Counted from the stretch's first letter, positions 9,465 through 21,424 are shown. The stretch: DNA of 64,000 nucleotides from Rhodocyclus purpureus (GCF_016653115.1 NZ_NHRX01000034.1:84415-148414), one strand, 5' to 3'. A program made the numbers and translations. Notes: generated by a model from the sequence alone, not told the origin.

Positions 9465-10145
9465 CTAGCACGGCTCGCCGTCTTCGCGCGCGTCGGCGCA
9501 CAAGTTCGCCGCATCGGCGAGGACGCGGCGCACCGTATCGCCGGAAAAGCCGCGTCCGGCGAGGTAGCGCATCTGCCGCAGGCGCTCGCTGGCGTCGGCC
9601 GGCGCGCTGCCGAAGCGGCGGCGCCACAGGGCGGCGGCACGCTCGAACTCGCTGCCGCAAGCGGCGATGGCGTCGGCGCGCGCCTCGCTGTCGACGCCTT
9701 TCTGGCGCAACTCTTGTTCGAGGCGGGCGTTGCCGTAGCGGCCGGCGCGCGAGCGGACGCGGTTCTCGGCGTAGCGCGTGTCGGAGAGGAGCCCGCGCGC
9801 GGCTAATTCGTCGAGCAGCGCGGCGATCGCCCACGCGTCCGCCGCCCGGGTTTCGCCGGCATCGACATCGGCGTCGGTCGCGAAGCTTGCGTCGAAGTCT
9901 TCGCCATCGTCTTCCTCCTGCATCTCGACCCGGCGTGCGCAGTGGCGCGCCAGCTTGCGCTCAAGTTCGGCGCGCGGGTAATCACGCCGGGCGAGGAGGC
10001 GCAGCGCGTAGGCGCGCAGCCCGGAAGGCTGCGCTGACGGGGGGCCAAGCGGCGGCGTCTCCGGCGTGCTGGCCGGAGACGCCGAACCCAGCTCGCTCAG
10101 CTGTTGCCGGAGCTGGTCGAGTGACTGTTTCCGGCGCGTGTCCAC
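9465..10145 (-). CDS. recX: RecA regulator RecX
   Basis: A 226-aa RecX family protein that inhibits RecA filament extension. The three-helix repeats are visible: [21 protein letters not shown] near residue 45, [17 protein letters not shown] near 105, and [14 protein letters not shown] near 137. Compared with short homologues (~150 aa) it has an N-terminal Ser/Pro-rich extension (~1-42) and an acidic insert (~75-100: E-E-D-D-G-E-D-F-D). It lies 10 nt after recA, so is co-transcribed with it. Confidence 0.9.
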   Translation of the reverse strand: MDTRRKQSLDQLRQQLSELGSASPASTPETPPLGPPSAQPSGLRAYALRLLARRDYPRAELERKLARHCARRVEMQEEDDGEDFDASFATDADVDAGETRAADAWAIAALLDELAARGLLSDTRYAENRVRSRAGRYGNARLEQELRQKGVDSEARADAIAACGSEFERAAALWRRRFGSAPADASERLRQMRYLAGRGFSGDTVRRVLADAANLCADAREDGEPC

Positions 10146-10155
10146 GCGGCCTGCG

Positions 10156-11175
<1,020 letters not shown>

Positions 11176-11240
11176 CGTCGATCCTCTGTCTGAATGGGTG
11201 GATTTATCGCATCATCATGCCAAACGGCGGCTGCGTGCGT

Positions 11241-11262
11241 TAACTGTGATTATATACAGTAA
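11241..11262 (-). promoter_or_regulatory. LexA operator (SOS box) of recA
   Basis: CTGT at 11244-11247, an A/T-rich 8-bp spacer, and ACAG at 11256-11259, flanked by TAA/TAA. It matches the CTGT-N8-ACAG SOS consensus exactly and lies upstream of recA, in the gap before the pncC gene. Confidence 0.92.
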
Positions 11263-11291
11263 TTCGCCGTCCGGAGTCCCCGGGGCGCCGA

Positions 11292-11798
11292 TCAGACCAC
11301 GAGCGGCGGCAGTTGCCCGAGCAGGCCGTCCAGTGCGTGGGCCACGGCGGCCGCGCGAACCGCCTGCCGGTCGCCGGCGAAGCGGCAGGTGGCGACGGCA
11401 TGCGTCCCGTCGCTGCCGGCCCAGGCGAAGCAGACGGTGCCGACGGGCTTGTCGGCCGATCCGCCGTCCGGTCCGGCGATGCCGCTGATGGCGATCGCGC
11501 GTTGCGCGTGGCTCTTCGCCAGCGCGCCTTCGGCCATCGCCAGTGCGGTCGCCTCGCTGACCGCGCCGTGATGCTTGAGCGTCGCCAAGCTGACGCCGAG
11601 CATCTCCTGCTTGGCCGCGTTCGAGTAGGTGACGAAGCCACGGTCGAACCACGCCGAACTGCCGGCGATCGCGGTGATGCACTGCGCGACCCAACCGCCG
11701 GTACAGGATTCGGCCAGCGCCAGCGTTTCACCGCGCGCGGCGAGTCGGGCGCCGACGGTGGCGGCGAGGGCTTCGAGCTTTTCCTGTTCCATGATCAA
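11292..11798 (-). CDS. pncC: Nicotinamide-nucleotide amidase, CinA C-terminal domain type
   Basis: A 168-aa stand-alone CinA C-terminal domain (PncC), which deamidates nicotinamide mononucleotide for NAD recycling. Family signatures: L-A-E-S-C-T-G-G-W (nucleophile Ser31 region), G-G-A/G-F-V-T-Y-S-N-A-A-K, and I-S-G-I-A-G-P-D-G-G-S. The N-terminal CinA domain is absent, as in E. coli YgaD. The gene precedes recA on the same strand, as in many proteobacteria. Confidence 0.93.
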   Translation of the reverse strand: MIMEQEKLEALAATVGARLAARGETLALAESCTGGWVAQCITAIAGSSAWFDRGFVTYSNAAKQEMLGVSLATLKHHGAVSEATALAMAEGALAKSHAQRAIAISGIAGPDGGSADKPVGTVCFAWAGSDGTHAVATCRFAGDRQAVRAAAVAHALDGLLGQLPPLVV

Positions 11799-11832
11799 CT
11801 CCCCGAATCAAATCCCGGGCCCGGCGCAGCGC

Positions 11833-12372
11833 TCAGGCACCGGCGAAACGCGCGAGCAGTTCCTGCGCGGCCAGGAGGACGCCTACCGTGTACAGCGCGG
11901 CGAAGACGTCGTCGGTCATCACGCCGAAGCCGTTCTTGACGTGTTCGTCGAAGTAGCGCGCCGGCTGCGGCTTGACGATGTCGAAGAAGCGGAACAGGAA
12001 GAAGGCCGCGGTCTGCCACAGCCAGCCTGCCGGACAGAGGAACAGCACCAGCCAGAAGGGGACGATCTCGTCCCAGACGATGCTGCCGTGGTCGACGACG
12101 CCGAGGTCGGCGCCGGTGCGCTGCGCAGCGCCGATGCCGACCAGGTAGGCGACGGCGAGGAAGACGGCGAGCGCCGCGTCGTTCATTGCCCAGGCGAGCA
12201 GCGGGAAGGTCGCCCAGGCGAACAGGGTGCCGATGGTTCCGGGCGCCCACGGCGACAGGCCGCTGCCGCAGCCACAGGCGATGAAGTGCGCCGGGTGCGA
12301 GAAGAGGAAGGCGATCGGCGGTGCTTTAGATTTCTTGATCAAAGTGGTCGTATCCGCGACGGGTGAGGACAA
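11833..12372 (-). CDS. pgpA: Phosphatidylglycerophosphatase A
   Basis: A 179-aa membrane enzyme removing the phosphate from phosphatidylglycerophosphate. Motifs: F-G-S-G-like entry (G-C-G-S-G-L-S-P-W-A-P-G-T-I-G-T), V-D-H-G-S-I-V-W-D-E-I-V, and F-R-F-F-D-I-V-K-P at the third helix, with D-D-V-F-A near the end. Four hydrophobic helices are evident. The chosen ATG (12372) overlaps thiL by 47 nt; an in-frame TTG near residue 11 would shorten the overlap and cannot be excluded. Confidence 0.93.
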   Translation of the reverse strand: MSSPVADTTTLIKKSKAPPIAFLFSHPAHFIACGCGSGLSPWAPGTIGTLFAWATFPLLAWAMNDAALAVFLAVAYLVGIGAAQRTGADLGVVDHGSIVWDEIVPFWLVLFLCPAGWLWQTAAFFLFRFFDIVKPQPARYFDEHVKNGFGVMTDDVFAALYTVGVLLAAQELLARFAGA

Positions 12373-13342
12373 GCGGCCGGCCCTCGGCGTCGAGCACGCG
12401 CAAGGGCGCGGCGCCTGCGGCGAGGCCGAAACCCGGCGCGTCCGCCTGCGTAGCGGGCGCGCCTGCAGCGGCGAGGCGGCCGCAGCGTGTCAGCGGCAGC
12501 GCCAGCGCTTGCGCCAGCGCTTCGATCGCCGGCCGCGCCTCTGGCGGGGCCGAGAAGACCAGTTCGTAGTCGTCGCCGCCGGCGAGCAGGCAGTCGCGCC
12601 AGAGCATCGGATCGACGCCGTCCGGTGCGGCCGGCAGCGTGGCCAGTTCGACTTCGCCGGCGAGTCCCGAGCATTCGAGGATGTGCCCCAAGTCGGCGAG
12701 CAGTCCGTCGGAGACGTCGATCGCCGAGTGTGCGAGCGCCCGTTCGCGCAGCGCGAGGCCGAGTTCGACGCGCGGCGTCGGTGTCTCCAGCGCGTCGCGG
12801 CAGCGCCGCGCGAGCGCCGCGTCGAGTCGAACCCGTCCCCTGGCAGCGGCGAGTCCGAGGCTGGCCAGCCCCGGCGTCCCGGACACCCACAGGTCGTCGC
12901 CGGCCCGGGCGCCGTCGCGGCGCAGCGCGGCGCCGGGGGGGACTTCGCCGATCGCGGTGACCGAGACGGTCAGCGGTCCGCGCGTCGTGTCGCCGCCGAT
13001 CAGGTCGACCCCGTAGCGTTCGGCGCAGGCGAAGAAACCGCCGGTGAAGGCGGCGATCCAGGATTCGTCGGCCGCCGGCAGTGCGCCGGCCAAGAGCGCC
13101 CAGCGTGGGCGCGCGCCCATCGCCGCGAGGTCGGAGACATTCACCGCCAGGGTCTTCCAGCCGAGCCGCCAGGGATCCGTGTCGGCGAAGAAATGCACGC
13201 CGGCGACCAGCATGTCGGTGGTGATCGCCAGCGTCTGCCCCGGTGACGGGGCGACCAGCGCGCAGTCGTCGCCGGGGCCGAGCACGGCCTGCGGCGTCGC
13301 GCGCGCGAAGTGACGGCGGATCAGGTCGAATTCGCTAGCCAT
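12326..13342 (-). CDS. thiL: Thiamine-monophosphate kinase
   Basis: A 338-aa kinase making thiamine diphosphate, the last step of cofactor synthesis. The N-terminal G-P-G-D-D-C-A-L-V, the L-A-I-T-T-D-M-L-V-A-G-V-H-F segment, and I-D-V-S-D-G-L-L-A-D-L are typical PurM/ThiL ATP- and metal-binding motifs. The end overlaps pgpA, which suggests coupled translation. Upstream is nusB, 38 nt away, as in many gamma- and betaproteobacteria. Confidence 0.96.
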   Translation of the reverse strand: MASEFDLIRRHFARATPQAVLGPGDDCALVAPSPGQTLAITTDMLVAGVHFFADTDPWRLGWKTLAVNVSDLAAMGARPRWALLAGALPAADESWIAAFTGGFFACAERYGVDLIGGDTTRGPLTVSVTAIGEVPPGAALRRDGARAGDDLWVSGTPGLASLGLAAARGRVRLDAALARRCRDALETPTPRVELGLALRERALAHSAIDVSDGLLADLGHILECSGLAGEVELATLPAAPDGVDPMLWRDCLLAGGDDYELVFSAPPEARPAIEALAQALALPLTRCGRLAAAGAPATQADAPGFGLAAGAAPLRVLDAEGRPLVLTRRGYDHFDQEI

Positions 13343-13380
13343 CGATCAGGGCGGCGGAGTGTCGGCGCCGGGGGCGGCGC

Positions 13381-13896
13381 TCAGCGACCGGCGCGGCGCG
13401 CGGCGACTTCTTCCGGGCGCAGCTTGGCGGCGAGCTTGTCGAGCACGCCGTTGACGAACTTGTGGCCGTCGGCGCCGCCGAAGGCCTTGGCCAATTCGAT
13501 CGACTCGTTGATGATCACCCGGTAGGGCGTCTCGCGGTAGTTGTCGAGTTCGAAGGCGGCGGCGAGCAGGACGCAGGATTCGATCGGCGACAGGTCGGCG
13601 AAGGGGCGGTCGATGAAGGGGACGATCTCGGCCTGCAGGGCTTCCTGCTGCCTGATCACGCCGCGCAGCAGCGCACGGTAGAACTCGCCGTCGGCCTTGT
13701 CGAAGTCTTCGGCGTCATGGACGTGGGCCTCGATCGACGCCGTGTCGGCGCCGCCGACCCGCCACTGGTAGAGCCCCTGCAGCGCGAACTCGCGCGCACG
13801 CCGACGCGGCGACTTGCCGCTGCGCGCCTTGGCGGGCGCCCTGCCGGCGGACTTGGCAGCTTGCTCCGGGCGGCCTTGCGGAAGATCGGTGCTCAT
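13381..13896 (-). CDS. nusB: Transcription antitermination factor NusB
   Basis: A 171-aa NusB, binding boxA RNA with NusE during rRNA transcription. The core begins at [15 protein letters not shown] (about residue 32) and ends with [20 protein letters not shown]. The N-terminal ~30 residues are a basic, Ala-rich extension. The start at 13896 overlaps the end of ribH by 4 nt (ATGA); the frame extends upstream, but only through ribH. Confidence 0.96.
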   Translation of the reverse strand: MSTDLPQGRPEQAAKSAGRAPAKARSGKSPRRRAREFALQGLYQWRVGGADTASIEAHVHDAEDFDKADGEFYRALLRGVIRQQEALQAEIVPFIDRPFADLSPIESCVLLAAAFELDNYRETPYRVIINESIELAKAFGGADGHKFVNGVLDKLAAKLRPEEVAARRAGR

Positions 13897-14384
13897 TGCT
13901 TGTTCTCCAGTGCGCGCAGCAGGGTCGCCATCTCGACGGCGACGCGCGCGCAGTCGGCGCCCTTGGTCTGCATGCGCGCGAGCGCCTGGTCGTCGTCCTC
14001 GGTGGTCAGTATGCCGTTGGCGATCGGTACGCCAGTGTCGAGCTGGACTTCCATCACGGCGCGGCACGAGTCGTTGGAAACGACCTCGAAGTGGTAGGTT
14101 TCGCCGCGGATCACCGCGCCGAGCGCGATCAGCGCGTCGAAGCGGCGGCTGTGCGCCATCGTCAGCAGCGCCAGCGGGATCTCCAGCGCGCCGGGCACCG
14201 AGGCGATGGTGATGTCGGCATCGGCGACGCCTAGCCGGCGCAGCTCGCCGACACAGGCGCCGAGCAGGCCGTCACAGACGTCGGGGTTGAAGCGGGCGAC
14301 GACGATGCCGATGCGGCGACCGGCGCCGGCCTGCGCGTCGGGGGTCGAGAAGTCGAATTCGGGGATGGTGTCGTAGTGCGCCAT
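13893..14384 (-). CDS. ribH: 6,7-dimethyl-8-ribityllumazine synthase
   Basis: A 163-aa lumazine synthase, condensing the ribB product with the pyrimidine intermediate to give the substrate of riboflavin synthase. Motifs: [30 protein letters not shown] (catalytic His), and F-G-V/N-G-I-L-T-T-E. It sits between ribB and nusB in the common rib-nusB order. Confidence 0.97.
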   Translation of the reverse strand: MAHYDTIPEFDFSTPDAQAGAGRRIGIVVARFNPDVCDGLLGACVGELRRLGVADADITIASVPGALEIPLALLTMAHSRRFDALIALGAVIRGETYHFEVVSNDSCRAVMEVQLDTGVPIANGILTTEDDDQALARMQTKGADCARVAVEMATLLRALENKQ

Positions 14385-14446
14385 GGTGTGCTCTCTTGCT
14401 TCATGCGGGCGCCCGGCGCCCGCGGGTTGGATTGCGCGCGGCCGGA

Positions 14447-15589
14447 TCAGGCGGCCAGACCCGCCTGCACGAGTTCTTCGCGCGTCGCGATGTTGCCGGT
14501 CACTTCGAGGTCGAAGCCGGCGACGCTCGGCATCCTGCGTGCGCTGCCGAGCAGCTTCATCTGGCCGACGCCGAGTTCGCGCAGGATCTGCGCGCCGATC
14601 CCATAGGTGCGCGGGTCCCAGCGCGCCGGCTTGGCGGACTGGTCGGTGGCGAGCCCGGCGAGCAGCTCGGCGCCGCTCTGCGGCTTGCGCAGGAGGACGA
14701 TCGCGCCGGCCGGCGCCTTGCTGATCGCCGCCAGCGCAACGTCGAGCGGGAAGGTGCTGCTTCTGCCGTCCGGGTCGAGGAAGTCGAGCGCCGACAGCGG
14801 CTCATGCACGCGTACCAGCGTCTCGCGCTCGGCGCTGATGTCACCGTGTGTCAGCGCCAGATGCACTTCCTGCGAGGTGCGGTCGGCGAAGGCGTGCAGC
14901 GTGAACTCGCCGTAGGGCGTGCGCACCGGCTTCGTCAACTTGCGTTCGACCAGCTTCTCGTTGCGGCTGCGGTAGTGGATCAGGTCGGCGATGGCACCGA
15001 TCTTCAGCCCGTGCTCGCGTGCGAACTCCTGCAGGTCGGGCAGGCGCGCCATCGTCCCGTCTTCCTTGAGGATCTCGCAGATCACCGACGACGGCTCGCA
15101 GCCGGCGAGTTGCGCCAGGTCGCAGCCGGCCTCGGTGTGACCGGCGCGGACGAGGACGCCGCCCGGGCGCGCCATGATCGGGAAGACGTGGCCCGGCTGC
15201 ACGATGTCCTGCGGCGAGGCGTTCTTCGCTACCGCGGTCTTGATCGTCACCGCGCGATCCTGTGCCGAAATCCCGGTGGTGACCCCCTCGGCAGCCTCGA
15301 TCGAGACGGTGAAGGCGGTCGAGTAGGGGCTCCGGTTGTCGCGCGCCATCTGCACCAGGCCGAGTTGCCGGCAGCGCTCCTCGGTCAGCGTCAGGCAGAT
15401 CAGCCCGCGACCGTACTTGGCCATGAAGTTGATCGCTTCGGCCGTGACGTGTTCGGCGGCGAGGACGAGGTCGCCCTCGTTCTCGCGGTCTTCCTCGTCG
15501 ACCAGGATGACCATGCGCCCTGCGCGCATCTCGGCGATGATGTCCTCGATCGGGGAAATGGTGTTCGAGTTTGCGGTTTGCGGCGACAT
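14447..15589 (-). CDS. ribB: 3,4-DHBP synthase with degenerate GTP cyclohydrolase II-like domain (RibBX type)
   Basis: A 380-aa two-domain protein. The N-terminal domain (~12-212) is an intact 3,4-dihydroxy-2-butanone 4-phosphate synthase: [11 protein letters not shown] (31-41), T-G-I-S-A-Q-D-R, and R-A-G-H-T-E-A (148-154). The C-terminal half (~215-380) has the GTP cyclohydrolase II fold outline (R-V-H 260-262, [13 protein letters not shown]), but the zinc cysteines of the usual C-L-T-G-D...C-D-C block are absent ([10 protein letters not shown] instead) and the R-Q-E-G-R-G-I-G-L loop is replaced by R-K-P-Q-S-G-A-E-L. It should therefore supply only the butanone. The start at 15589 begins the family domain; the open frame upstream is non-conserved. 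Confidence 0.93.
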   Translation of the reverse strand: MSPQTANSNTISPIEDIIAEMRAGRMVILVDEEDRENEGDLVLAAEHVTAEAINFMAKYGRGLICLTLTEERCRQLGLVQMARDNRSPYSTAFTVSIEAAEGVTTGISAQDRAVTIKTAVAKNASPQDIVQPGHVFPIMARPGGVLVRAGHTEAGCDLAQLAGCEPSSVICEILKEDGTMARLPDLQEFAREHGLKIGAIADLIHYRSRNEKLVERKLTKPVRTPYGEFTLHAFADRTSQEVHLALTHGDISAERETLVRVHEPLSALDFLDPDGRSSTFPLDVALAAISKAPAGAIVLLRKPQSGAELLAGLATDQSAKPARWDPRTYGIGAQILRELGVGQMKLLGSARRMPSVAGFDLEVTGNIATREELVQAGLAA

Positions 15590-15784
15590 TGTTCTGAGCG
15601 GAAAGAAGCCCCGGGGGGCGTTGGATCGGAAGTCGGCACAGCGGGCGCGTCGTGATTCGCGGGCGCGCCACGCCGTAGACCGGACATTCTCGCAGATCGC
15701 CGACGGCAAGGCCACTTCTGGCGCCCGATACGGAATCGCTGCCGAGTGGCTGCGCGCGGGCGGAGGCCGCCGTATATCGACGCA

Positions 15785-15810
15785 CCGACGCCGGTCAGAA
15801 CCGGCGTCGG
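15785..15810 (-). terminator. Perfect 11-bp hairpin between ribE and ribB
   Basis: An 11-bp perfect GC-rich stem (CCGACGCCGGT / ACCGGCGTCGG) with a 4-nt loop lies 50 nt after the ribE stop codon on the same strand as both rib genes. There is no T-tract, so it may be a pause/attenuation or RNA-stability element rather than a full terminator. No FMN riboswitch (RFN) conservation is seen in the 270 bp. Confidence 0.5.
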
Positions 15811-15859
15811 GCTGGAGCCGGCCAGGAGTCTGGAAGAGGGCGGGCGAGCCGCCCATGGA

Positions 15860-16477
15860 TCAGCCGGCGTTCTGGTAGCTCAGCATGCGCTCGCAGTAGC
15901 GCGCGATCAGGTCGACTTCGAGGTTGACGCGGGCGCCGGCGTGCAGGCGGCCGAGCGTCGTCACCGTCAGCGTGTGCGGGATCAGGTTGATCGTAAACAC
16001 GCTGCCATCGACCGTGTTGGTGGTCAGGCTGACGCCGTCGACGGTGATCGATCCCTTGCGCGCGATGTACTTGGCGAGTTCCTGCGGCGCGCGGATTTCG
16101 AGCAGCCGGCACGCGTCCTCGCCTTCGCCGACCGGGTCGAAGCGCAGCACTTCGCCGACGCCGTCGACGTGGCCCGAGACGAGGTGGCCGCCGAGTCGGT
16201 CGGCGAGGCGCAGCGCCTTTTCGAGGTTGATGTTGCCGGGTGCGTCGAGGCCGACCGTGCATTCGAGGGTCTCCGGCGAGACGTCGACGCAGAAGCGGCC
16301 GGGGTGCAGTTCGACGACGGTCAGGCAGACGCCGTTGCAGGCGATCGAGTCACCGAGCGCGACGTCGGACAGGTCGAGCGTGCCGGCGTTGATCGTCAGC
16401 CGCACGGTCGAGGAATCGTCGGCGCGCGCCGTCAGGTGTTCGATGTGGCCGAGGCCGGCAATGATTCCGGAGAACAT
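15860..16477 (-). CDS. ribE: Riboflavin synthase alpha chain
   Basis: A 205-aa riboflavin synthase, dismutating two lumazines. It begins [12 protein letters not shown] and has the duplicated lumazine-binding barrels: [13 protein letters not shown] in the first and G-H-V-D-G-V-G-E followed by [11 protein letters not shown] in the second. It is the first gene of the ribE-ribB-ribH-nusB-thiL-pgpA run. ribD is not in the window. Confidence 0.97.
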   Translation of the reverse strand: MFSGIIAGLGHIEHLTARADDSSTVRLTINAGTLDLSDVALGDSIACNGVCLTVVELHPGRFCVDVSPETLECTVGLDAPGNINLEKALRLADRLGGHLVSGHVDGVGEVLRFDPVGEGEDACRLLEIRAPQELAKYIARKGSITVDGVSLTTNTVDGSVFTINLIPHTLTVTTLGRLHAGARVNLEVDLIARYCERMLSYQNAG

Positions 16478-16513
16478 GATCGATCGGTCCTTTATGTCGG
16501 GGGGAAGGCGATT

Positions 16514-19500
16514 CTAGCACGCGCGCTGACGTGCTTTCGTGAGCGTCTCCAGCGCGGTCGCGAAGTCGTAGTTCTCGATCGCCGTGGCGATACGCGCGAA
16601 ATCCTCGCCGAAGGCCGCGTGCAGCAAGCCCTCGTTTTCGGCGAGGCAACGGGCGCTGGCGAAGTCGTCGTTGGCGAGCAGTTCGGCGAGCCGGGTGCAG
16701 ACCGGGCGTAGTGCTGCTTCGTCGATCGCTATCGGGGTTGCTACGGCGCCACTCGGCGCCTGCGGTAAGCAGGCGCTCAGCGCTTCGATCAGCACGGCGA
16801 GCGCGGTGACGGTCTGCGCCTGCAGTTTTTCCAGCAGCACCGTCGGCGCGCGGTTGTGGATCGCGTGCTCGAGTTGTTCGGCCAGCGAGCGGACGTCACC
16901 GGCGCCGATCTGCGCGGCGACGCCCTTGAGCGTGTGCGCGAGTCGTTCGGCAACGGCGAGGTCGCCGCCAGCGAGCGCTTGCGCGATGCGCGCCGGCGCG
17001 TCGGCCTGCCCGGCGACGAACTTCGCCAGCAGTCCGAGGTAGAGCGCCTCGCGGCCCAGCGCGAGGCGAAGCCCCTGCTTCGCGTCGAGGCCGGTGACCT
17101 CGCTGAGCGACTGGATCGCGAGTCCCGGCGTCGCGGTTTCCGGCTGCGCAATGGGCTTCGGCTGCGCTGCGTCCTCCGGCGCGACCGGAGGTACTTGCGG
17201 CGCCTTCACCCAGTGCAGCAGCTTGTCGCCGAGGTCCTTCGGGTCGATCGGCTTGGCGATGTGGTCGTTCATGCCGGCTTCGAGGCAGCGCTCGCGGTCG
17301 CCTGCCATCGCGTTGGCGGTCATCGCCAGGATCGGCAGTTCGGCGAGGCGCTCGATCCTGCGTATCGCCCGCGTCGCGGCGATCCCGTCCATCACCGGCA
17401 TCTGCATGTCCATGAGCACGACGTCGTACGCGTTCTGCTGCACCTTGGCCAGCGCGACCGAGCCGTCGCCGGCGACATCGACGACTAAACCCATCTCGCG
17501 CAGGAGTTCGGTCGCCACTTCCTGGTTGAGATCGTTGTCTTCGACGAGCAGTGCGCGGGCGCCGGCAAGGACGGAAACATCGGGGCCTGCGGGCGTCTCC
17601 GGCTGGTCGGAGGGACGGGCCCCGGCCCTGCCGCCGAGCAGACGCAGCACGCTGTTGAACAGCAGCGAAGGGCTCACCGGCTTGACCAGGATCTCATCGA
17701 CCCCCGCCTGCGCGGCGGAACCGACCCGCTCGTCGTGTCCGTAGGCGGTGACCAGCAACACCAGCGGTGGCTTGGCGAGCTGCAGGCGACGTATCTCGGC
17801 GGCGGTGGCGACGCCGTCCATTCCCGGCATCTTCCAGTCGAGGAAGACGACCTCGTAGGCTTCGCCGGAGGCGGCGGCGCGGCTGACTTCGGCGAGCGCC
17901 TCGGGGCCGGAAGCAAGCGCCTTGACGACGAAGCTCATGCTGGAGAGCATGTGCGCGAGTACCTCGCGCGCGTAGTCGTTGTCGTCGACGACCAGCACCC
18001 GTCGTCCGCGCAGGTCGGGGTGCGGCAGGAAGCGCGGCGTCGTCTGCTTGCCGCGCCCCAGACGCGCGGTGAACCAGAAGGTCGAACCGACTCCGGGGGT
18101 GCTGTCGACGCCGACCTCGCCGCCCATCAACTCGGTCAGGCGCTTGGCGATCGCGAGGCCGAGACCGGTGCCGCCGTACTGGCGCGTGGTCGAGTTGTCG
18201 GCCTGCTGAAAACTCTGGAACAGCGAGGCGCGCTGCTCGGCGCTGATGCCGATGCCGGTATCGCGCACCGAGAAACGCAGCAGCAGTTGATCGTCGCCTT
18301 GCTCGGCGACCGCGACTTCGATGCCGATTTCACCCTTTTCGGTGAATTTGACCGCGTTGTTGGTGTAGTTGATCAGCACCTGGCCGATGCGCAAGGGGTC
18401 GCCGACGAGTTCGTTCGGCACGTCGTCGGCGATGTCGATCACGAGTTCGAGACCCTTGCTGGCGATCTTCTCGGCGTTGAGGCCGGCGACGTTGTCGAGC
18501 ACCCGCTCCAGATCGAACTCGATCCGCTCGACCGCCATCTTGCCGGCCTCGATCTTCGAGAAGTCGAGGATGTCGTTGATGACCCCGAGCAGATGCTGGC
18601 TGGAGCGCTGGATCTTCAGCAGGTATTCGCGTTGGCGCGGCAGCGGATCGGTGTTGAGCGCGAGGTGCGTCATGCCGATGATCGCGTTCATCGGCGTCCT
18701 GATCTCGTGGCTCATGTTGGCGAGGAAGTCTGCCTTGGCTTTGGCGGCCGTCTCGGCGACCGCGCGCGCGTGCGCCAGTTCGGCGATGGCGGCGCGCTCG
18801 GCGGTGATGTCGTCGATGATCAACACCGCTCCGCGCTCCGGATCGTTCGCGTCGACCGCGTGCCCGCTCATCCGCGCCCAGAACAGGGTGCCGTCGCGGT
18901 GAACCAGTTGGTGCTCGCGCCGGTGCGTCTCGCCCTGCCACATTTCTTCGTAGGCCGAGGCGCCGCTCGCTTGCCAGGCCGCTTCGTCGGGATACCAGAC
19001 CCGGGTCGGCTGGCCGACCAGTTCGCCGGGCGGCCAGCCGAAAATTTCGTGCAGTTTCTGGTTGCCGCGTACCAGGATGCGGTTCTTCAGCAAGGCGATT
19101 CCCGAGCTGGCGGAATCGAAGATCGCCTGCTGTTCGGCGTAAGCCAGGCGCAAGGCCTCGGCGGCAGCGCGCGACGCGCTGATGTCCTCGACGATGCTGA
19201 CGACGCCCTTGCCGAAATCGGCAGGATCGATCGCGCGGCTCGACATCCGCGCCCAGAAGGTGCTCCCGTCCTTGCGCCGGACCAGGAATTCCCTGACGTC
19301 CGTCTCGCCGCGTGCGAATCTTTCGTAGGCTTCGCTGCCGACCGTCCGCCAGACCTCGGGGTCGGCATACAGTTTCTGGTTCGGCTGGCCGATCAACTCG
19401 CCTTCGCCATAGCCGGTCAGTTCCGCGAAACCATGGTTGCATTCCTCGATGACGCGCTTGCGGATCACCAGGATGCCGGTGCTTGCGGTATTGAAGATCG

Positions 19501-21346
19501 TCTGCAGGCGTTCGCTGGCGCTGCGCAGCGATTCGTTCAAGGCGTCGAGCTCGGCGGTTCGTTCTTCGACGCGCAGCTCGAGGTTGCGGCGATGCTCTTC
19601 GAGTTGCCGCTCGACGCTGCGCTGCTCGGTCACGTCGATGCCCAGAGATAGCGAGATCCATTCGCCTTCCGGGCTGACCATTAAGCTGTTGCGCCAGGCA
19701 ATCGTCCGCGGCTCGCCCGCGCGGTTCCAGATGGCATTTTCTATTTCCGAGGGCGCCTCGCCGCCCGCCACTGCCTGCTCGAACGCCTTCAGCGTGCCGG
19801 CATCGGGATCGCGCAGCAAGTTCGTCGCAAACCAGTTCTGGCCGAGCATCTCGCTGCGGGCGAAACCGGTGATCTGCTCGGCCTGCGCATTGAAGATCAG
19901 CACGCGCCCCTGCGCGTCGAGACCGAGCACCATCACGTTCGCGTTTTCGACCAGTTGCTCGGCGAACTCCTTGGCGTGACGCAGGCTTTCGACCAGCGCC
20001 TTGCGTTCGCTGATGTCGCGCGCCGAGCAATACACGAACGCTTCGCCGGCGATCTCGATGCCGCGGATGACGAGCTCGACGTCGATCGACTCGCTGCCGG
20101 CACGGCGGAAGCGGGTTTCGCGGGTGGATTCACTGGCGCCGGCGTTTCGCATCGCCGCGAGCAGTTCGTCGAGCTCGCCTGCCGCGATCCAGTCGCCGAG
20201 CTGCAGTGTCACGGCGCTGGCCGGATCGCGGCCGAGCATGCGGTAGAAAGCGTCGTTGGCCTCGCGCAGCTTGCCGTCACGGTCGAGCACATGCACGCCG
20301 TCGGCGGAGGTGCGCAGCAGTTCCTCGTAACGCAGTTCCTGCCGGCTGCGCCTTGCCTGTTCGCTGCGGTAGTTGTTGATCGCCAGCAGCACGCCGCCGG
20401 CGAGCAGGAGCAGCGCGAGTCCCGCGTAGATCGCGGCGGTCCTGCGCCATGGCGTGAGCACCTGGTCCTTGTCCACCCCGCTCACGACATAGACCGGGAA
20501 GTCCCCGACGCGCCGATAGCTGTAGATCCGCTCGATCCCGTCGACCGGACTGAGCAGGGTGAAGGTGCCGCTCGCCGGCGACGCCGCCACCTGAAGCTGC
20601 AGCTGTGTGGAGAGCACGGGCTTGCCGATCAGCTCCGGCGCCGCCGGCGCACGCGCGATCAGCACGAAATCCGCGTTGAGCAGCGAGATCGAATCCTCGG
20701 CCCCGAGTCTCGGCGCTGCACCTTTCTGACCGCGCGCGGCGCCGCTGAAGGCACTCGTCAGCCATTCGCTCGGCAGCGAGCTCTGCACGATGCCGCGGAA
20801 GTTTCCCTGCGCGTCGCGCACGCCGCGGCTGAACACCAGCGTCCACACGCCGGCGACGCGCGAAAAGATGGGGCCTTCGACGAAGGCTCCCCGCGCTGCT
20901 TCGCTACGGTGCACGCGGAAATATTGGCGGTCGGCGATGTTGGCGCTGGACAGCTGCCCGCTCGCGTCGAAGACGTAGTTGCCGTACTCGTCGGCGATGC
21001 GCAGGCTGAGGATGCCGGGAACGCGACCGAGCAGGCGCCCGAGCGTCGGGTTCAATTCGCTCGCGGCCATCCCCTTGCCGGCGAGGTGATTCTCGTAGTG
21101 ATACTTCGCTTCCTGCACGATCAGGTCGACCTTGCCGACCGACGCGAGCAACTCCTGTTCGAGGACACGCGCAAACGCCGCGTTGATCTTCCCCGCATTG
21201 TCGAGCTCGCGCTGGTAGGCGGACCTGAGTTCCACCGCCAGCATCGTCCCGAGCAGCAGGACGATGCCGATCGTCAGCGCCGCGAAGAAACCCGGCCGGG
21301 TATTGGTCGCGCTGGCGTCGCTGTGCGTGAAGCCTCGTGGGCGCAT
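16514..21346 (-). CDS. Hybrid histidine kinase: Cache sensor, four PAS, HisKA-HATPase, two REC, Hpt
   Basis: A 1610-aa membrane sensor kinase. TM1 is ~22-42, an extracytoplasmic double-Cache-like domain ~45-300, TM2 ~305-325. Four PAS domains follow: ~340-450, 465-580, 620-735 and 745-865; the last two share W-A-R-M-S repeats, suggesting internal duplication. HisKA: M-S-H880-E-I-R-T-P-M-N; HATPase with N-N-A-V-K-F-T and G-T-G-L-G-L-A. Receiver 1 D1170 (L-D-W-K-M-P-G), receiver 2 D1313 (M-D-M-Q-M-P), then Hpt H1471 (H-T-L-K-G). It thus carries the full His-Asp-His-Asp relay but no output domain, so phosphate must leave to an unlinked regulator. A bacteriohemerythrin gene lies 78 nt upstream on the same strand, hinting at oxygen or redox input. 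Confidence 0.94.
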   Translation of the reverse strand: MRPRGFTHSDASATNTRPGFFAALTIGIVLLLGTMLAVELRSAYQRELDNAGKINAAFARVLEQELLASVGKVDLIVQEAKYHYENHLAGKGMAASELNPTLGRLLGRVPGILSLRIADEYGNYVFDASGQLSSANIADRQYFRVHRSEAARGAFVEGPIFSRVAGVWTLVFSRGVRDAQGNFRGIVQSSLPSEWLTSAFSGAARGQKGAAPRLGAEDSISLLNADFVLIARAPAAPELIGKPVLSTQLQLQVAASPASGTFTLLSPVDGIERIYSYRRVGDFPVYVVSGVDKDQVLTPWRRTAAIYAGLALLLLAGGVLLAINNYRSEQARRSRQELRYEELLRTSADGVHVLDRDGKLREANDAFYRMLGRDPASAVTLQLGDWIAAGELDELLAAMRNAGASESTRETRFRRAGSESIDVELVIRGIEIAGEAFVYCSARDISERKALVESLRHAKEFAEQLVENANVMVLGLDAQGRVLIFNAQAEQITGFARSEMLGQNWFATNLLRDPDAGTLKAFEQAVAGGEAPSEIENAIWNRAGEPRTIAWRNSLMVSPEGEWISLSLGIDVTEQRSVERQLEEHRRNLELRVEERTAELDALNESLRSASERLQTIFNTASTGILVIRKRVIEECNHGFAELTGYGEGELIGQPNQKLYADPEVWRTVGSEAYERFARGETDVREFLVRRKDGSTFWARMSSRAIDPADFGKGVVSIVEDISASRAAAEALRLAYAEQQAIFDSASSGIALLKNRILVRGNQKLHEIFGWPPGELVGQPTRVWYPDEAAWQASGASAYEEMWQGETHRREHQLVHRDGTLFWARMSGHAVDANDPERGAVLIIDDITAERAAIAELAHARAVAETAAKAKADFLANMSHEIRTPMNAIIGMTHLALNTDPLPRQREYLLKIQRSSQHLLGVINDILDFSKIEAGKMAVERIEFDLERVLDNVAGLNAEKIASKGLELVIDIADDVPNELVGDPLRIGQVLINYTNNAVKFTEKGEIGIEVAVAEQGDDQLLLRFSVRDTGIGISAEQRASLFQSFQQADNSTTRQYGGTGLGLAIAKRLTELMGGEVGVDSTPGVGSTFWFTARLGRGKQTTPRFLPHPDLRGRRVLVVDDNDYAREVLAHMLSSMSFVVKALASGPEALAEVSRAAASGEAYEVVFLDWKMPGMDGVATAAEIRRLQLAKPPLVLLVTAYGHDERVGSAAQAGVDEILVKPVSPSLLFNSVLRLLGGRAGARPSDQPETPAGPDVSVLAGARALLVEDNDLNQEVATELLREMGLVVDVAGDGSVALAKVQQNAYDVVLMDMQMPVMDGIAATRAIRRIERLAELPILAMTANAMAGDRERCLEAGMNDHIAKPIDPKDLGDKLLHWVKAPQVPPVAPEDAAQPKPIAQPETATPGLAIQSLSEVTGLDAKQGLRLALGREALYLGLLAKFVAGQADAPARIAQALAGGDLAVAERLAHTLKGVAAQIGAGDVRSLAEQLEHAIHNRAPTVLLEKLQAQTVTALAVLIEALSACLPQAPSGAVATPIAIDEAALRPVCTRLAELLANDDFASARCLAENEGLLHAAFGEDFARIATAIENYDFATALETLTKARQRAC

Positions 21347-21424
21347 GGTCTGCAGACTACCGGGCAGGGGGCGGCGTTGCCCACGTGTGTCGCCTGCGCA
21401 AGTCGCTGGCCACGGTGTCCTGCC

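Noticed and set aside
13896..14067. Longer NusB start at 14067
   Set aside because: The extra 57 residues are encoded antiparallel within ribH's frame shadow and are arginine-rich, unlike NusB; the ATGA overlap with ribH at 13893-13896 is the natural start.
15590..15859. FMN riboswitch upstream of ribB
   Set aside because: None of the conserved RFN strings are present on the minus strand; only a GC hairpin is seen.
17735..19651. 638-aa plus-strand frame opposite the hybrid kinase
   Set aside because: Antisense frame within a fully coding, multi-domain gene; composition artefact of high G+C.
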